Positions 1 to 8,929 of a DNA stretch of 51,569 nucleotides are shown one piece after another; position 1 is the first letter of the stretch; each line of letters starts with the position of its first letter. The position numbers and the translations under genes are program-made. Source of the stretch: Chloroflexota bacterium (GTDB lineage Bacteria; Chloroflexota; Limnocylindria; P2-11E). Below the pieces are notes generated by a model. That model had not been told where the DNA came from. It searched no databases and worked only from the letters and a program-made list of their open reading frames with translations. Location: NCBI GenBank assembly GCA_005881885.1, contig VBDX01000116.1, positions 1-51,569 on the forward strand, in the 5' to 3' direction.

Positions 1-1703
1 ACGTCGTCGATGACGAGCTGGGCCCCGTCGTCATCGATGATGCTGCCGATCGCCGTCTTCTGCGAGCTCTGAATCGTGGCGCCGCCGCTCGCGTTGGATA
101 TCGTGACGACGAACGTCTCGTCTGGCTCAATGCTGACATCGGCGCAGACGATCACCGGAAGTGTCTGGGTCTGGTTGCCGGAGTTGAAGGTCAGCGTGCC
201 TGAGGTCGTCAGATAGTCGACCCCGCTGGTGCACGAGGCCCCGCCGGTCGCGGCGGGACTACCCGAAGATGTCGCGTAGTCGACCGTGCAAGGGCTAATC
301 GATGTGCAGTTCGAGCCGCCCGCACCGCTCAACATCACATCAAACTGCGCCGACGTCGTCCCGCTGTTGCCCTCGTTGACCGTGTTCGAGTTCCCAACGC
401 CCGTGTGCCCAAGGATGCTCAATGTCGCCGCCGCCGGCTTGTACGTGGGCGACGGCCCGGGAATGGGCGTGGGTGCGAGCGTCGGCGTCGGCTGCGGCGT
501 CGCGACCGTCGTGAGCGCCGAGTACACATTGATCCGACCGATGGTCTGTCCCGAGACCGGATCGACCGCGCCGCGGATCTGATTCGCAGCGCCGCTGTTG
601 TTCTTGCCGCCTGCCACGAGTAGGGCCGCAAGGCCGGCGGTCTCCGCAGCGGACGCGGAGCTGCCGGTCAGCGACGCGTACCCACCGCCGGGCTGCGTCG
701 CGTAAATGCCGACGCCGGGCGCGGCAACGGAAGCGCTACCGGTGTTGCTCCCCACCGCTACCGCATCGTTCTGATCGGTCGCCGCGACGCCGATGACGTT
801 CGCCATTCCCGCCGGATAGGTCGGCGCGCTCGAGCCGTCGTTGCCCGTCGCCGCGACGAGCACGGCGCCTTTTCCCCAGGCGTATGCGAGCGCATCGGCC
901 AGTGCGGCCGAGTAGTCGGCGCTGCTGAAGCCCATGAGGATGACCTGCGCGTCGTTGTCGGCTGCCCACAGGACGCCCGCGATCACGTCGCTGTCGTACC
1001 CGGTGCCGTCGGCCTGGAGTACCTGCACCGATGCGACGTTCGCACCGCTGTAGGCGACACCGGCCATCCCGACGCCGTCGTTGACGTTCGCGGCCGCGAT
1101 ACCGGCGAGCGCGGTGCCGTGACCGTTCGGATCGCTGTACGCGTCTCTGCCCGTGAAGCTCTGGCCGGTGAGCACGCGTCCCGCGAGATCGGGGTGGGTC
1201 GCGTCCACGCCGGTGTCGAGGACGGCGATCGTCGCCGAACCCGCGATCGGGACGCTCGAGTACGCGCGGTCCCACGCGATCTTCGGCAGCGACCACTGTT
1301 GGGCGTAGGACGGATCGTTCGGATCGCCGGCCTTGCGCAGCTGGATCGCCGCGCTCGCGCGCTCGACCGCCGGATGTCCCCTGTACTTCGCGAGGATCGC
1401 ATCGCGCGCCGCGGCTGACACATTGACGACCCGCGTGCGGATCTGAGCGAGATCGCGTACGACGTCGCCCCCCGCGTCCCGCGTCGCCGCGTCAGCATCT
1501 GCCGGATTCGCGCTTCCCCTGAACTTCACCAGGATCGGCACGAGGGTCGCGGTCGCTGGGGACGTGGACGATGATTCGACCGCGGGCGCGCTCGAAGGAG
1601 CCAAGACGAATGCGGCCGCCTGCCACGGCATCGCCATCGAGATGACGAGCGCGAGGATCGTCGCGCGACGCGCGACTCTGAAGCGAGCCCCCTGCGTGCT
1701 CAC
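1..1703 (-). CDS. Secreted S8 subtilisin-like protease with Calx-beta tail (C-terminus beyond the window)
   Basis: Reading leftwards from a GTG at 1703, about 567 codons stay open to the window edge, so the C-terminus is missing. The start gives an Arg-rich N-region and a hydrophobic signal peptide (residues about 15-35). An I9-like propeptide follows. The peptidase S8 triad is visible: Asp163 in VLDTGVD, His195 in NGHGT, Ser349 in TGSSAS, with oxyanion Asn288 in ATGND. The Ser motif is GSSASAA rather than the usual GTSMATP, so the residues after the nucleophile are atypical. A Pro/Thr-rich linker (about 402-430) leads into a Calx-beta-like domain (ends near VTISNASGG...IIDDDG). The product is an exported, probably wall-associated serine endopeptidase. 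A second subtilase (2475-4127) and an Flp pilin lie next door, so pilin or adhesin maturation is a plausible but unproven role. Confidence 0.88.
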   Translation of the reverse strand, partial: MSTQGARFRVARRATILALVISMAMPWQAAAFVLAPSSAPAVESSSTSPATATLVPILVKFRGSANPADADAATRDAGGDVVRDLAQIRTRVVNVSAAARDAILAKYRGHPAVERASAAIQLRKAGDPNDPSYAQQWSLPKIAWDRAYSSVPIAGSATIAVLDTGVDATHPDLAGRVLTGQSFTGRDAYSDPNGHGTALAGIAAANVNDGVGMAGVAYSGANVASVQVLQADGTGYDSDVIAGVLWAADNDAQVILMGFSSADYSAALADALAYAWGKGAVLVAATGNDGSSAPTYPAGMANVIGVAATDQNDAVAVGSNTGSASVAAPGVGIYATQPGGGYASLTGSSASAAETAGLAALLVAGGKNNSGAANQIRGAVDPVSGQTIGRINVYSALTTVATPQPTPTLAPTPIPGPSPTYKPAAATLSILGHTGVGNSNTVNEGNSGTTSAQFDVMLSGAGGSNCTSISPCTVDYATSSGSPAATGGASCTSGVDYLTTSGTLTFNSGNQTQTLPVIVCADVSIEPDETFVVTISNASGGATIQSSQKTAIGSIIDDDGAQLVIDD

Positions 1704-1870
1704 GCCACCCGTCCCATCCCAAATTCCCCGTTCGCGGAAGGCCTGCGCTACGTGCCGAGTGAACCTAGACGCGCCTGAGAACTACGGGTAGTACGGAAAA
1801 GCGGTAGCCGAGGAGCTGTGATTGAAACTAGGTACGACTCTCGAGGCTGCCCGCTGACGTCCAAACAAAA

Positions 1871-1899
1871 GCCCGCGTTCGCAGAGCGCGAACGCGGGC
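1871..1899 (-). terminator. Rho-independent terminator of the flp gene
   Basis: Perfect 12-bp inverted repeat GCCCGCGTTCGC / GCGAACGCGGGC with a 5-nt loop. Read on the minus strand it is followed by TTTTGTTTGG, the T-rich tract expected downstream. It sits 11 bp past the flp stop codon, so the pilin is probably a monocistronic unit. Confidence 0.85.
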
Positions 1900-1910
1900 A
1901 CCGCAACGTC

Positions 1911-2063
1911 TTAGGTGAGGTTGTTACCGACCTGACTGAAGATGTTCGTGAGCTGATCGCGCATGAACATCATGGCCACGATCACGGCCACCGCGATGAC
2001 CGCGATGATGAGCGCGTACTCTACAAGTCCCTGCCCGGAGTCGTCGCAAATGAATCTCGTCAT
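1911..2063 (-). CDS. flp: Flp-type pilin (TadA-dependent type IVb pilus subunit)
   Basis: A 50-residue protein. It has a short charged leader (MTRFICDDSG), the hallmark Flp processing motif GQGLVEYALII, and one hydrophobic helix (IAVIAVAVIVAMMFM) followed by a short polar tail. In the Flp family the leader is removed by a TadV/CpaA prepilin peptidase and the mature peptide polymerises into Tad pili. The ATG at 2063 has a GGGGTGGGG Shine-Dalgarno-like run just upstream, and a strong terminator follows the gene. It is about 7.7 kb from the Tad assembly operon at 9749-18369 and on the opposite strand. It is the only Flp pilin seen in the window and is presumably the major substrate of that machine. 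Confidence 0.9.
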   Translation of the reverse strand: MTRFICDDSGQGLVEYALIIAVIAVAVIVAMMFMRDQLTNIFSQVGNNLT

Positions 2064-2474
2064 TCCCCACCCCCCTCTCATTAGCTTGGCGCCGATGGCC
2101 CCGATACTGGTCCGGCGGTCTCGGGTTCGACAATTCCGGGAATCCGGTATTCGAGGTCCCGTTTTCGGGAAGCGGGATTCTCGGCTTTAAGGCGGGCGGC
2201 CAGCTCGTCCGCAGTCGCGCTAACGCCGCTCATGGGCCTCTGCTCTGGCGCCTCCCCTCCCCGGCCGGGGCGAGAGCGCCGGCGTGGCGCCGGGTTGTCC
2301 GACCGAAACCAGGCATTTTGGGGTCCTGCCCCATCCGGGGGGTGCCTCACCGGACGAAAGTGACGGTGCATCCCACGTCCAGATCGCTGTTAGGTAGACA
2401 GCAACAGACCGCCGGCGCGCTTACGTGAGTCGCATTGGCGCACGCGCGCCGGCCAGGGAGGACTGCCGACCGTC
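2064..2474. other. Intergenic region between flp and the second subtilase, with inverted repeats
   Basis: This 411-bp stretch holds the divergent upstream regions of flp (minus) and the 2475 subtilase (plus). I see no convincing gene. It carries several small inverted repeats: TCCCG-aaaa-CGGGA (on the minus strand, near 2155-2170), TTCCCGGAA-type repeats near 2135-2145, a CCCCGGCCGGGG palindrome near 2258, and GGGGTCCTGCCCC near 2325. These could be regulator sites or short repeats; their function is unknown. Confidence 0.4.
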
Positions 2475-4127
2475 ATGGGCGACTTCTTTGCGGCGATCGC
2501 GCGGGTGGTCATCAACGCCGCGCTCGCGCTCGGCTCCCTCGTCGCCTCCGCCGTGCCCTTGGCAGCGCCAGCACATCCACCTGCGCCGGTTGTCGCTGCG
2601 GCGGACACGCCGGCCGTCGCGCACAGTCACGTCTCTAGCGCCGTACCGGCTCGACTCCTCGTGCGCTACCGGTCGGGCGTGGCCAACGACGTCGCCGAGT
2701 ATCTCGAGAAGGCGAGCGGCGCTCGGAAGACCGGAGAGATCCAGCAGGTCCGCGTCCGCGTTCTGCAGGTTCCCGAAGGATCCGAAGGGAGTGCGGTCCG
2801 CATGCTTGCCGCCGACCCGCGCGTCGAGTTCGTCGAGCGTGACGCGACGGTCGCGGTGACGAACACGACGCCAAACGACTACTGGTGGCCGAGCGAGTGG
2901 GCGCAGGTGAAGACGCGCACGAACGCGGCCTGGGACCTGACCCGGGGTTCCGCGAGCGTCGTGATTGCCATTCTCGATACCGGTGTCGATCTGTCGCAGC
3001 CGGATCTGCAAGGCAAGCTCGTTGCCGGCTACAACGTCTTGAGCGGGACGTCCAATCCGTCTGACGACAACGGCCACGGAACCTGGGCCGCAGGCGTGGC
3101 CGGCGCGGCGAGCAATAACGCGATCGGTGTCGCCTCCTACTGCTGGGGTTGCTCACTCATGCCCGTAAAGGTGCTCGGCGCTGATGGTACGGGCACCATG
3201 TCGGCGGTCGCCTCGGGGATCATCTGGGCCACCGATCACGGCGCGCGCGTGATCAGCATGAGCCTCAGCGGCTCCACGGGGACCACGACAGTCCAGAGCG
3301 CGGTGCAGTACGCGCACAGTCGTGGCGTGGTCCTCGTAGCCGCGGCCGGCAATTATGGGAACTCGGCCCCGACGTACCCGGCCGCATATCAAGAAGTGCT
3401 CGGCGTCGCGGGGACCGACCCGAACGATGCCCTGTACGCGTGGTCGAGCTACGGCTGGTGGGTCAAGCTCGCTGCGCCGGGCTGCAACTACACAACGGGG
3501 CGGAACGGCTGGTACGGCTCGTTCTGCGGGACCTCGGCTGCGACACCCGCGGTGGCGGGGATCGTCGGGCTGGCGTTCTCGTATGCACCGGCCGCGCCGA
3601 CCACAACGATTGAGGCTGCTATCGAGTCCAGCTCGATCAAGCTCGGCACACTCGCCTACGGCAGGGTTGACGCGTACGCGAGCCTTTTGGCGCTCGGCGC
3701 TCCCGCAGGCAGCTCGCCCACGCCAACACCCGCGCCCACGCCGACACCGGCGCCTTCTTCGACGCCGGTTCCGTCACCGAGCTCGTCGCCGACACCCCCA
3801 CCGACAGCCACCCCCGCACCGACGCCCGCGCCCAGTGCGTCGACGACCATGACGAGCAGCTTCAGCGGCGCGGTGACGAACAAGAACAGCTCGCGTGCGT
3901 TCACGCTGACGACGGGGTCCGGCACGCTGAACGCCACGCTGGCGTACTCAAAGACGCCGCCGCTGACGCTCACCGTATACGGATCCGATGGCGCGGTGCT
4001 CGCTACGCAGACCGGCTCGAGCCCGTCAACGTTGAGCTTCTCTTCCGCCGCCGGCTCACTGCAACTCGTAGTGAGCGGAACCGCGCAGAGCTCGTTCACG
4101 CTGAGCGTCACCTACCCGACGCCCTGA
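2475..4127 (+). CDS. Secreted S8 subtilisin-like protease with Pro/Thr linker and beta-sandwich tail
   Basis: A 550-residue exported serine protease. It has a hydrophobic N-terminal signal (about residues 5-30) and an I9-like propeptide (about 58-130). The S8 catalytic domain has Asp168 (LDTGVD), His201 (NGHGT), oxyanion Asn293 (AAGNYG) and Ser354 in the canonical GTSAATP motif. After the peptidase comes a 45-residue PTPTPAP-type linker and a C-terminal domain of about 95 residues resembling a PPC/beta-sandwich module. The ATG at 2475 follows AGGGAGGA by about 11 nt. Domain order matches the subtilase at 1-1703 but the tail differs. The two enzymes flank flp, which suggests a role in surface-structure processing; substrate unknown. 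Confidence 0.9.
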   Translation: MGDFFAAIARVVINAALALGSLVASAVPLAAPAHPPAPVVAAADTPAVAHSHVSSAVPARLLVRYRSGVANDVAEYLEKASGARKTGEIQQVRVRVLQVPEGSEGSAVRMLAADPRVEFVERDATVAVTNTTPNDYWWPSEWAQVKTRTNAAWDLTRGSASVVIAILDTGVDLSQPDLQGKLVAGYNVLSGTSNPSDDNGHGTWAAGVAGAASNNAIGVASYCWGCSLMPVKVLGADGTGTMSAVASGIIWATDHGARVISMSLSGSTGTTTVQSAVQYAHSRGVVLVAAAGNYGNSAPTYPAAYQEVLGVAGTDPNDALYAWSSYGWWVKLAAPGCNYTTGRNGWYGSFCGTSAATPAVAGIVGLAFSYAPAAPTTTIEAAIESSSIKLGTLAYGRVDAYASLLALGAPAGSSPTPTPAPTPTPAPSSTPVPSPSSSPTPPPTATPAPTPAPSASTTMTSSFSGAVTNKNSSRAFTLTTGSGTLNATLAYSKTPPLTLTVYGSDGAVLATQTGSSPSTLSFSSAAGSLQLVVSGTAQSSFTLSVTYPTP

Positions 4128-4149
4128 GATCCGACCCAAGAAAAGGACG

Positions 4150-4173
4150 AGGCCCCGGCGCGTGCCGGGGCCT
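4150..4173. terminator. Probable bidirectional terminator between convergent genes
   Basis: Perfect stem AGGCCCCGGC / GCCGGGGCCT with loop GCGT, in the 73-bp gap between the convergent subtilase and large repeat-protein genes. On the minus strand it is followed by CGTCCTTTTCTTGG, so it best serves the minus-strand gene; the plus side lacks a T-run. Confidence 0.7.
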
Positions 4174-4200
4174 CTGCGTCGAAGTGTCTTCGCGAGATCG

Positions 4201-7200
4201 TTATGGCGCCTGGAAGGCGACCTGGTTATTGATCGCGTCGAAGGCGTCCTTCGCCAGCTGCTGGGTCGCCTTCACGTTGCCGTACCACGTTGATCCGCCT
4301 ACGTTCGACTGACTCGCGGCGTAGGTAAGCATCTGACTGACGGTGAGGCTTGTCGCCCCGCCGAACGAACCGCTTACGTTCTCGTACGAGCCCGAGCACG
4401 TACTTGACCCAATCGAGTCGATCATCGCGCAAATCTGGGTCAGGTCGATCTTGACGCCGCCGACCGGCGCGGGTGCCTTGATCTGATTGCCGCCGAGCGC
4501 CGGATCGCTGAAGTAGACGTCGAGTGCGGTCGCGAGCATCTGTGCCTTGAGCATCGGGTTCATCGAATCACCCGACGAGTTCGCAACTTTGATGATGTTG
4601 TAGACGTAGGCTGCCACCTGCGAGCAGGTCGCGGTTGCGCTCAGGTCCTGGTATGGCGCGTAGGTTCGAAGCGACGTGCCTGAGTTGCAGACGCCCGCTG
4701 TCGATGCGCCCCCGAGGATGATCCCCTGGCCGTTCTTGTTCTGCCAGAAGCCCATCGTGAGGGCCCCGGTCAGCGGCGGGATGCGGCAGACGCTCACCGT
4801 CTGCGACGCCGAGCCCGTGGCCGGCCCATCGCTCGCGGTGAAGCTAGCCGTGTTCGGGACTGAGACGCAGTCGTGCGCCGGAGCCGGCACGGTGCGCGTG
4901 TACGTGAAGGTGCGCGTCGCGAAGGGCGTCGTGTTCGTGGCCGTAACCGTCCCGAGCAGGCCCGCGAAGGTGTCTGTGACTGTGATGGTCGAGTTCACGA
5001 GCGTCGTCGGCGTGGTGAAGTCCACCCCGGCCGTGCCGCTCGCCGAGCCGTTCGGTGTAAGGAATGTCGTCTTGTCCCAGCTTGCGGTAGCCGTGTTCGT
5101 GCCGGTGATCGGGCTCGGCTTCGTCGCGTACGCGCACGCGTAGTCGAGCTGCTTCGATCCGCTGGCCGGGATGCTGAGGCTGGTGCCGCTGGTCACCAGG
5201 CATGTCCCGCCGTTGCCGACGGCGTCAGTCACGTTCGCGGTGATGGCTTCCCAGTCGTTCGGGTTGTTGACCGTGATCTTGCCCGCGGCTACCCACGCGC
5301 TATCCGTAAAGCCCGTCTCGCTGGCGACGATCGTGTATGTGAACGTCGCGCTCCCGTTCAGGAGCTTGACGAGCGTCTTGTCGGCGCTCTTCGTGATCGT
5401 CGAGGCATACGTCCGCGTGAAGGTCGAGAGGGCCGTCTTGCTCACGGTGAGGTCCGCACCGACGCAGACCTTGACGCTCTGGCTCGCGGATCCGGTCGTG
5501 CCGATGTTCGTCGTGAACGTCGCCGTGTTGTCGTGATTGGTGCACGTCCCGGCCGCGTCGGTGCTGAAGGTCTTCGCGTACGTGAATGTCTTCGGGCTGG
5601 CATCGGTGTACGAGGCCGATCCCAGTGAGCCGCCGAGCGTATCAGTCACAGCGATGGTGCCATCGATGATGGTCGTCGGGTCACCGAATGCCGCGGCCGC
5701 CGCGCCGGATGCGGAGCCCGTCGGCGTCGCGTAGGTCGAGCTGTTCCATGTGGCCGTCGCCGTGTTCGTCCCGGCGAGGGGGCTCGGCGCGACCAAGTAC
5801 GTGCACGCGTAGCTGAGGATCGCCGAGCCGCTGCGTGGCACGGTCACGTTCGTGCCGCCGCCGATGACGCTGCAGATGCCGAGGTTGTTGACTGCGTCGC
5901 TTACGTCGGCCGTGATGTCTTCCCAGTCGTTGGGGTTGGCCACTGTGATCGTTCCGGTCACCGCCCACGCGCTGTCGGTGCCTTTGTCGTGCGTCACGTT
6001 CACCGTGTAGTTGAAGGTCGCCGACCCGCCCGAGGCGATGTTGATCCGCGTCTGGTCGACGGCCTTCGAGATGCCCCAGGTGAATGTACGAGTGAAGGTC
6101 GGGGTCGCCGTCTTACTCACGGTGAGGTCAGCGCCGACGCACACCTTCACGGTCTGACTTGCCGAACCGGTCGTCCCGGAGGTGTTCGTTGTGAAGGTCG
6201 CCGTGTTCTTGTGATCCGTGCACGTCCCCGCGGGATCGCCCGTATACGTGTGCGAGTAGCTGAACGAGCCGGTGCTCGAGAATGTTCGTGGCGCCGAGGG
6301 ATCGAGCGGATCGCTCACGCTCACGCTGGCATCGACGACCGTCGTCGGGCCGTCCCAGGCGATCGCGGCTGTTCCTGACGCGCTCCCCGTGAGCAGCAGC
6401 GTCGCGTTCGAAAGGGTCTGCTGAGCCCAGGAGATCGAGGCGGTATTCGTCTGGCTTGAGCTTGCAAACAGCGCGGAGTACGAGCAGCTATAAGGGAGGC
6501 TCGCCGATCCGCTCGCCGGAATGATCGCGCCTGTGCCGCCGGTGACGGTGCACGTAGCGTTCGCGTCGTTGATCGCGTCGCTCACATTTACCGTGACTGG
6601 AGCGGAGTTCGGGTTGTTGACGGCGATCGAGCCACTGACTGCCCAAGCATTGTCGGTGCCCGCATCGCGGGTGACGCTGACGGTGTACGTGAAGGTCGCT
6701 CCGTCAGCCGTGTCGATCTCGGTCTTGTCGACATCCTTCTTGATAGTCCACTTGAAGGTACGCGTGAATGCCGGCGTTGCGTCCTTCGTTGCGGTCAACG
6801 CACTCGCCAGCGGGATGTTGCCGAAGTTGAGGCCCGAGGCCGAACCTGGACCGGTGTTCGGCAGCGTGAGCGTGTAGATCTTATTGCTGAGCGCGACGCC
6901 AACCCCACCAGTCGCGCTCGACTGGTCAGTCGTGTTGCCGGTCTGCGCGAAGCCACTCCGCTGGACCTCACTGATCGTGAAAGTCTCAAGGGTACCCAGC
7001 GCGACCTCGGGCGTGTTGAAGGACCAGTTCCCCTCGCTGTCGGTGACGACTGGCGTGGTCGTGGTGCCGTCGGAGATATTGATCGTCCACCCGGAGAGAC
7101 CAGTCTCACCCGGATCTATCTGGCCGTTCGTGTTCGCGTCGAGATACTTAGTGCCGCTCAGAACGGCCTGTACGGTCACCGGTGTTCCGGGCGCCTGGAC

Positions 7201-7800
7201 CTTAAAGGCGTCGTACTTGCAGTCCTTCGGAACAACGGCGCTGGACGAAGTCGCGAGCTTGCAGATCGCGAGTATGTAGACGCCCCCTTCGTTCGTGGTG
7301 TCGTCGTAGGGCATCAGCCGGATCATCTGTGAGTCGAATGTGTGAGTTCCGGCATACGCGATGATTCCGCCACTCACGGAGAAAGTGCGGTTAGAGCGCG
7401 GGTCGCCGCTCGGGATCCCGCTGCCATCAGCGTTCAGCGATCCGGCCGCGTACGGAGCGACGCTCGTGTCTGAGAGATTCTTGCCTGCGCCATCGTTCGG
7501 ATCGTGCTGGCCGCCTGGGGCGAGGACAGCGAAGAAATATGTCCCGTCGGCAAGAGCCGCGTTGTCGGGACCGCCATTCAGCCAGACGTACTGCTTGCCG
7601 TCGTAGATGTTGCAGTTGACGACCTGCGTCGCCCCAGCGGGCCCGTTCTTACAGTGGTCTGCCCCGCCATCGAAGGTGAAGTTGATCGTCGTGAATGTGG
7701 CGGGTGGTCCGCCGCCCGCGTCCGCGAATGCCGACGGCAACATCGCGAGAGCCAGTAGCGCCGAGCCGAACATTACCCCGAGCTTCCTCATCCCAACCAT
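4201..7800 (-). CDS. Large secreted repeat protein with SdrD-like B domain and tandem beta modules
   Basis: A 1199-residue exported protein. A signal peptide (LALAMLPSAFADA) precedes a unique N-terminal domain (about 30-210), then a Cna/SdrD B-like domain (LDANTNGQIDPGETGLSGW). Three tandem modules of about 210-220 residues follow. Each begins with an S/TFTRTF or FTRTYAS element, contains a VNNPN or VANPNDWE element, and ends with a CxNHDNTATFTTN / GSASQTVKVCVGADLTVSK element. The last repeat is the most divergent. The C-terminal 170 residues start TMGFWQNKNGQG and contain four Cys. No LPXTG or transmembrane anchor is seen. A role as adhesin or surface-layer protein is inferred. Starts at 7800 (ATG) and 7791 (ATG) are both possible. 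Confidence 0.82.
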   Translation of the reverse strand: MVGMRKLGVMFGSALLALAMLPSAFADAGGGPPATFTTINFTFDGGADHCKNGPAGATQVVNCNIYDGKQYVWLNGGPDNAALADGTYFFAVLAPGGQHDPNDGAGKNLSDTSVAPYAAGSLNADGSGIPSGDPRSNRTFSVSGGIIAYAGTHTFDSQMIRLMPYDDTTNEGGVYILAICKLATSSSAVVPKDCKYDAFKVQAPGTPVTVQAVLSGTKYLDANTNGQIDPGETGLSGWTINISDGTTTTPVVTDSEGNWSFNTPEVALGTLETFTISEVQRSGFAQTGNTTDQSSATGGVGVALSNKIYTLTLPNTGPGSASGLNFGNIPLASALTATKDATPAFTRTFKWTIKKDVDKTEIDTADGATFTYTVSVTRDAGTDNAWAVSGSIAVNNPNSAPVTVNVSDAINDANATCTVTGGTGAIIPASGSASLPYSCSYSALFASSSQTNTASISWAQQTLSNATLLLTGSASGTAAIAWDGPTTVVDASVSVSDPLDPSAPRTFSSTGSFSYSHTYTGDPAGTCTDHKNTATFTTNTSGTTGSASQTVKVCVGADLTVSKTATPTFTRTFTWGISKAVDQTRINIASGGSATFNYTVNVTHDKGTDSAWAVTGTITVANPNDWEDITADVSDAVNNLGICSVIGGGTNVTVPRSGSAILSYACTYLVAPSPLAGTNTATATWNSSTYATPTGSASGAAAAAFGDPTTIIDGTIAVTDTLGGSLGSASYTDASPKTFTYAKTFSTDAAGTCTNHDNTATFTTNIGTTGSASQSVKVCVGADLTVSKTALSTFTRTYASTITKSADKTLVKLLNGSATFTYTIVASETGFTDSAWVAAGKITVNNPNDWEAITANVTDAVGNGGTCLVTSGTSLSIPASGSKQLDYACAYATKPSPITGTNTATASWDKTTFLTPNGSASGTAGVDFTTPTTLVNSTITVTDTFAGLLGTVTATNTTPFATRTFTYTRTVPAPAHDCVSVPNTASFTASDGPATGSASQTVSVCRIPPLTGALTMGFWQNKNGQGIILGGASTAGVCNSGTSLRTYAPYQDLSATATCSQVAAYVYNIIKVANSSGDSMNPMLKAQMLATALDVYFSDPALGGNQIKAPAPVGGVKIDLTQICAMIDSIGSSTCSGSYENVSGSFGGATSLTVSQMLTYAASQSNVGGSTWYGNVKATQQLAKDAFDAINNQVAFQAP

Positions 7801-8069
7801 CCCTGCCCCGGGTCCCTCTCGGCGATCGAAAACGAAATGACGTCGCCGGCGCGGCCCAGCTTGGCCGCCGCAAGGTACGCGCTAATAAGTGGACGTTGAA
7901 AGTAGGAGAACCCGGTATGTGGCCGTCGACGGCGCGAGTCGTCGCGGAAGAATCCGATCGCCTCTACTCAAATCAGGGAATCTCGCTATGGGCCCGGCGG
8001 GTATTCCCAGCTTCGGCCGACAGTCCCCACTGATATCGAGCGCGGTCCGCTAAACGTGCTCGCGTATCG

Positions 8070-8100
8070 GTTTCGGTTCGACACCGGAACGCTCCGAAAC
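8070..8100. promoter_or_regulatory. Inverted repeat, candidate regulator site
   Basis: GTTTCGG (8070-8076) and CCGAAAC (8094-8100) form 7-bp arms around a 17-nt centre, about 40 bp upstream of the -10 element of the LuxR-type gene. It could be an operator for one of the two LuxR regulators; inference only. Confidence 0.3.
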
Positions 8101-8135
8101 TACCGACATTTGGGTACGGCGGTCGGGTGCTTCTC

Positions 8136-8144
8136 TGCTAGATT
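8136..8144 (+). promoter_or_regulatory. Extended -10 promoter element for the first LuxR gene
   Basis: TGCTAGATT fits an extended -10 (TGn + TAnnnT) 54 bp upstream of the ATG at 8199. No convincing -35 is seen. Confidence 0.35.
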
Positions 8145-8198
8145 GCCGAGCGGGTAGCTGGGCCATTTGGCCTATAGGTGGGAACGGGAGTTTTGGGT

Positions 8199-8804
8199 AT
8201 GGATGGTGGGGCTTCCACCACGTCTGCGGGCGTTCTTGTGTTCGACGCGTCAGGGGCGATCTTTAGTCTGCTTCGATCTCTCAATCTTGGCGTTCCACTG
8301 TGGCGCGTCACGAGCGGACCTAGGGAGCTACACGCGGAGATCTCGTTGAACATCGTCGCTGCCTACAACGAGACGGACTGGGAACTGGTTGGCGAGCTCG
8401 CCGAGAGTATGACCACGATCATCCTCACGGCGAATCCCAATCCAGACGACGCATCTCTGGCCGTCTCAGCCGGAGCATTCGGCTACGTGGACACGCACTT
8501 GACGAGCGACGCGATCCGACGCTCGATCCTTGGCGCGATGCAGGGCGAACACGCGTACTCCCGGCGTGTGCTTTCGACGCTGATCCGGAACGGTCACTGG
8601 CTACGCGTTCCGAGCGCTCTTCCTCTGACTCCGCGTCAGCGTGAGGTCATCGTGCTGATCGCGAAGGGCGCAGCGGACAAAGAGATCGCGCGCTCGCTCG
8701 GCATCACAACCGCGACGGCCCAGAAGCACGTGACCAATCTTCTGAAGAGGTTGAATGTGCCTAACCGCGCAGCCGCGGTCGCCGCGATGTCAATCGCGTC
8801 CTAG
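8199..8804 (+). CDS. LuxR/GerE-type transcriptional regulator, degenerate receiver
   Basis: A 201-residue protein. The C-terminal GerE/LuxR helix-turn-helix is clear from about residue 140: LTPRQREVIVLIAKGAADKEIA, then TTATAQKHVTNLLKRLNV. The N-terminal 120 residues have the size and beta/alpha rhythm of a response-regulator receiver (ITLTANPNPDD..., AGAFGYVDTHLTSD) but lack an obvious phospho-acceptor triad, so activation by a kinase is doubtful. The ATG at 8199 is preferred to an in-frame GTG at 8178 because GGAG lies 8 nt before it. A paralogue follows at 8930. Both precede the Tad genes on the same strand and may regulate pilus and surface genes. Confidence 0.82.
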   Translation: MDGGASTTSAGVLVFDASGAIFSLLRSLNLGVPLWRVTSGPRELHAEISLNIVAAYNETDWELVGELAESMTTIILTANPNPDDASLAVSAGAFGYVDTHLTSDAIRRSILGAMQGEHAYSRRVLSTLIRNGHWLRVPSALPLTPRQREVIVLIAKGAADKEIARSLGITTATAQKHVTNLLKRLNVPNRAAAVAAMSIAS

Positions 8805-8845
8805 CCTTATATCCAACCGACCGCACCCAATACTGCGTATGAGCA

Positions 8846-8869
8846 TTGACAACCGAGCGCGGCGCTCGG
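8846..8869 (+). promoter_or_regulatory. -35-like hexamer overlapping a palindrome, upstream of second LuxR gene
   Basis: TTGACA (8846-8851) is immediately followed by the palindrome CCGAGCG-CGG-CGCTCGG (8853-8869), where an operator would block or assist polymerase. No good -10 is visible 17 bp downstream, so the promoter assignment is tentative; the palindrome itself is exact. Confidence 0.4.
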
Positions 8870-8929
8870 ATTCTTCGGTCGGCGACTTGACGGGAAGCTC
8901 CCGCATTCCTCGCGGGGGTTGGGGAGTTT

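Larger units (their letters stand above)
7801..8198. other. Divergent regulatory region between repeat protein and LuxR regulator
   Basis: About 400 bp with no convincing long gene. A 38-codon frame (7918-8033) starts with ATG behind GTAGGAG but resembles nothing I know. The region holds an extended -10 element (8136-8144) for the regulator and a GTTTCGG/CCGAAAC inverted repeat (8070-8100). Confidence 0.4.

Noticed and set aside
736-1498. Arg-rich long frames on the minus strand opposite or shifted to the subtilase
   Set aside because: They are out-of-frame readings of the S8 protease gene; composition is Arg/Ser-rich and no motif is present.
2081-2371. 96-codon minus-strand frame upstream of flp
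   Set aside because: No ribosome site, no recognisable domain, and it covers the divergent promoter region with inverted repeats; more likely non-coding.
8060-8105. Possible tRNA T-arm (GGTTCGACACC)
   Set aside because: No matching acceptor, anticodon or D arms could be folded around it; it is part of an inverted repeat.
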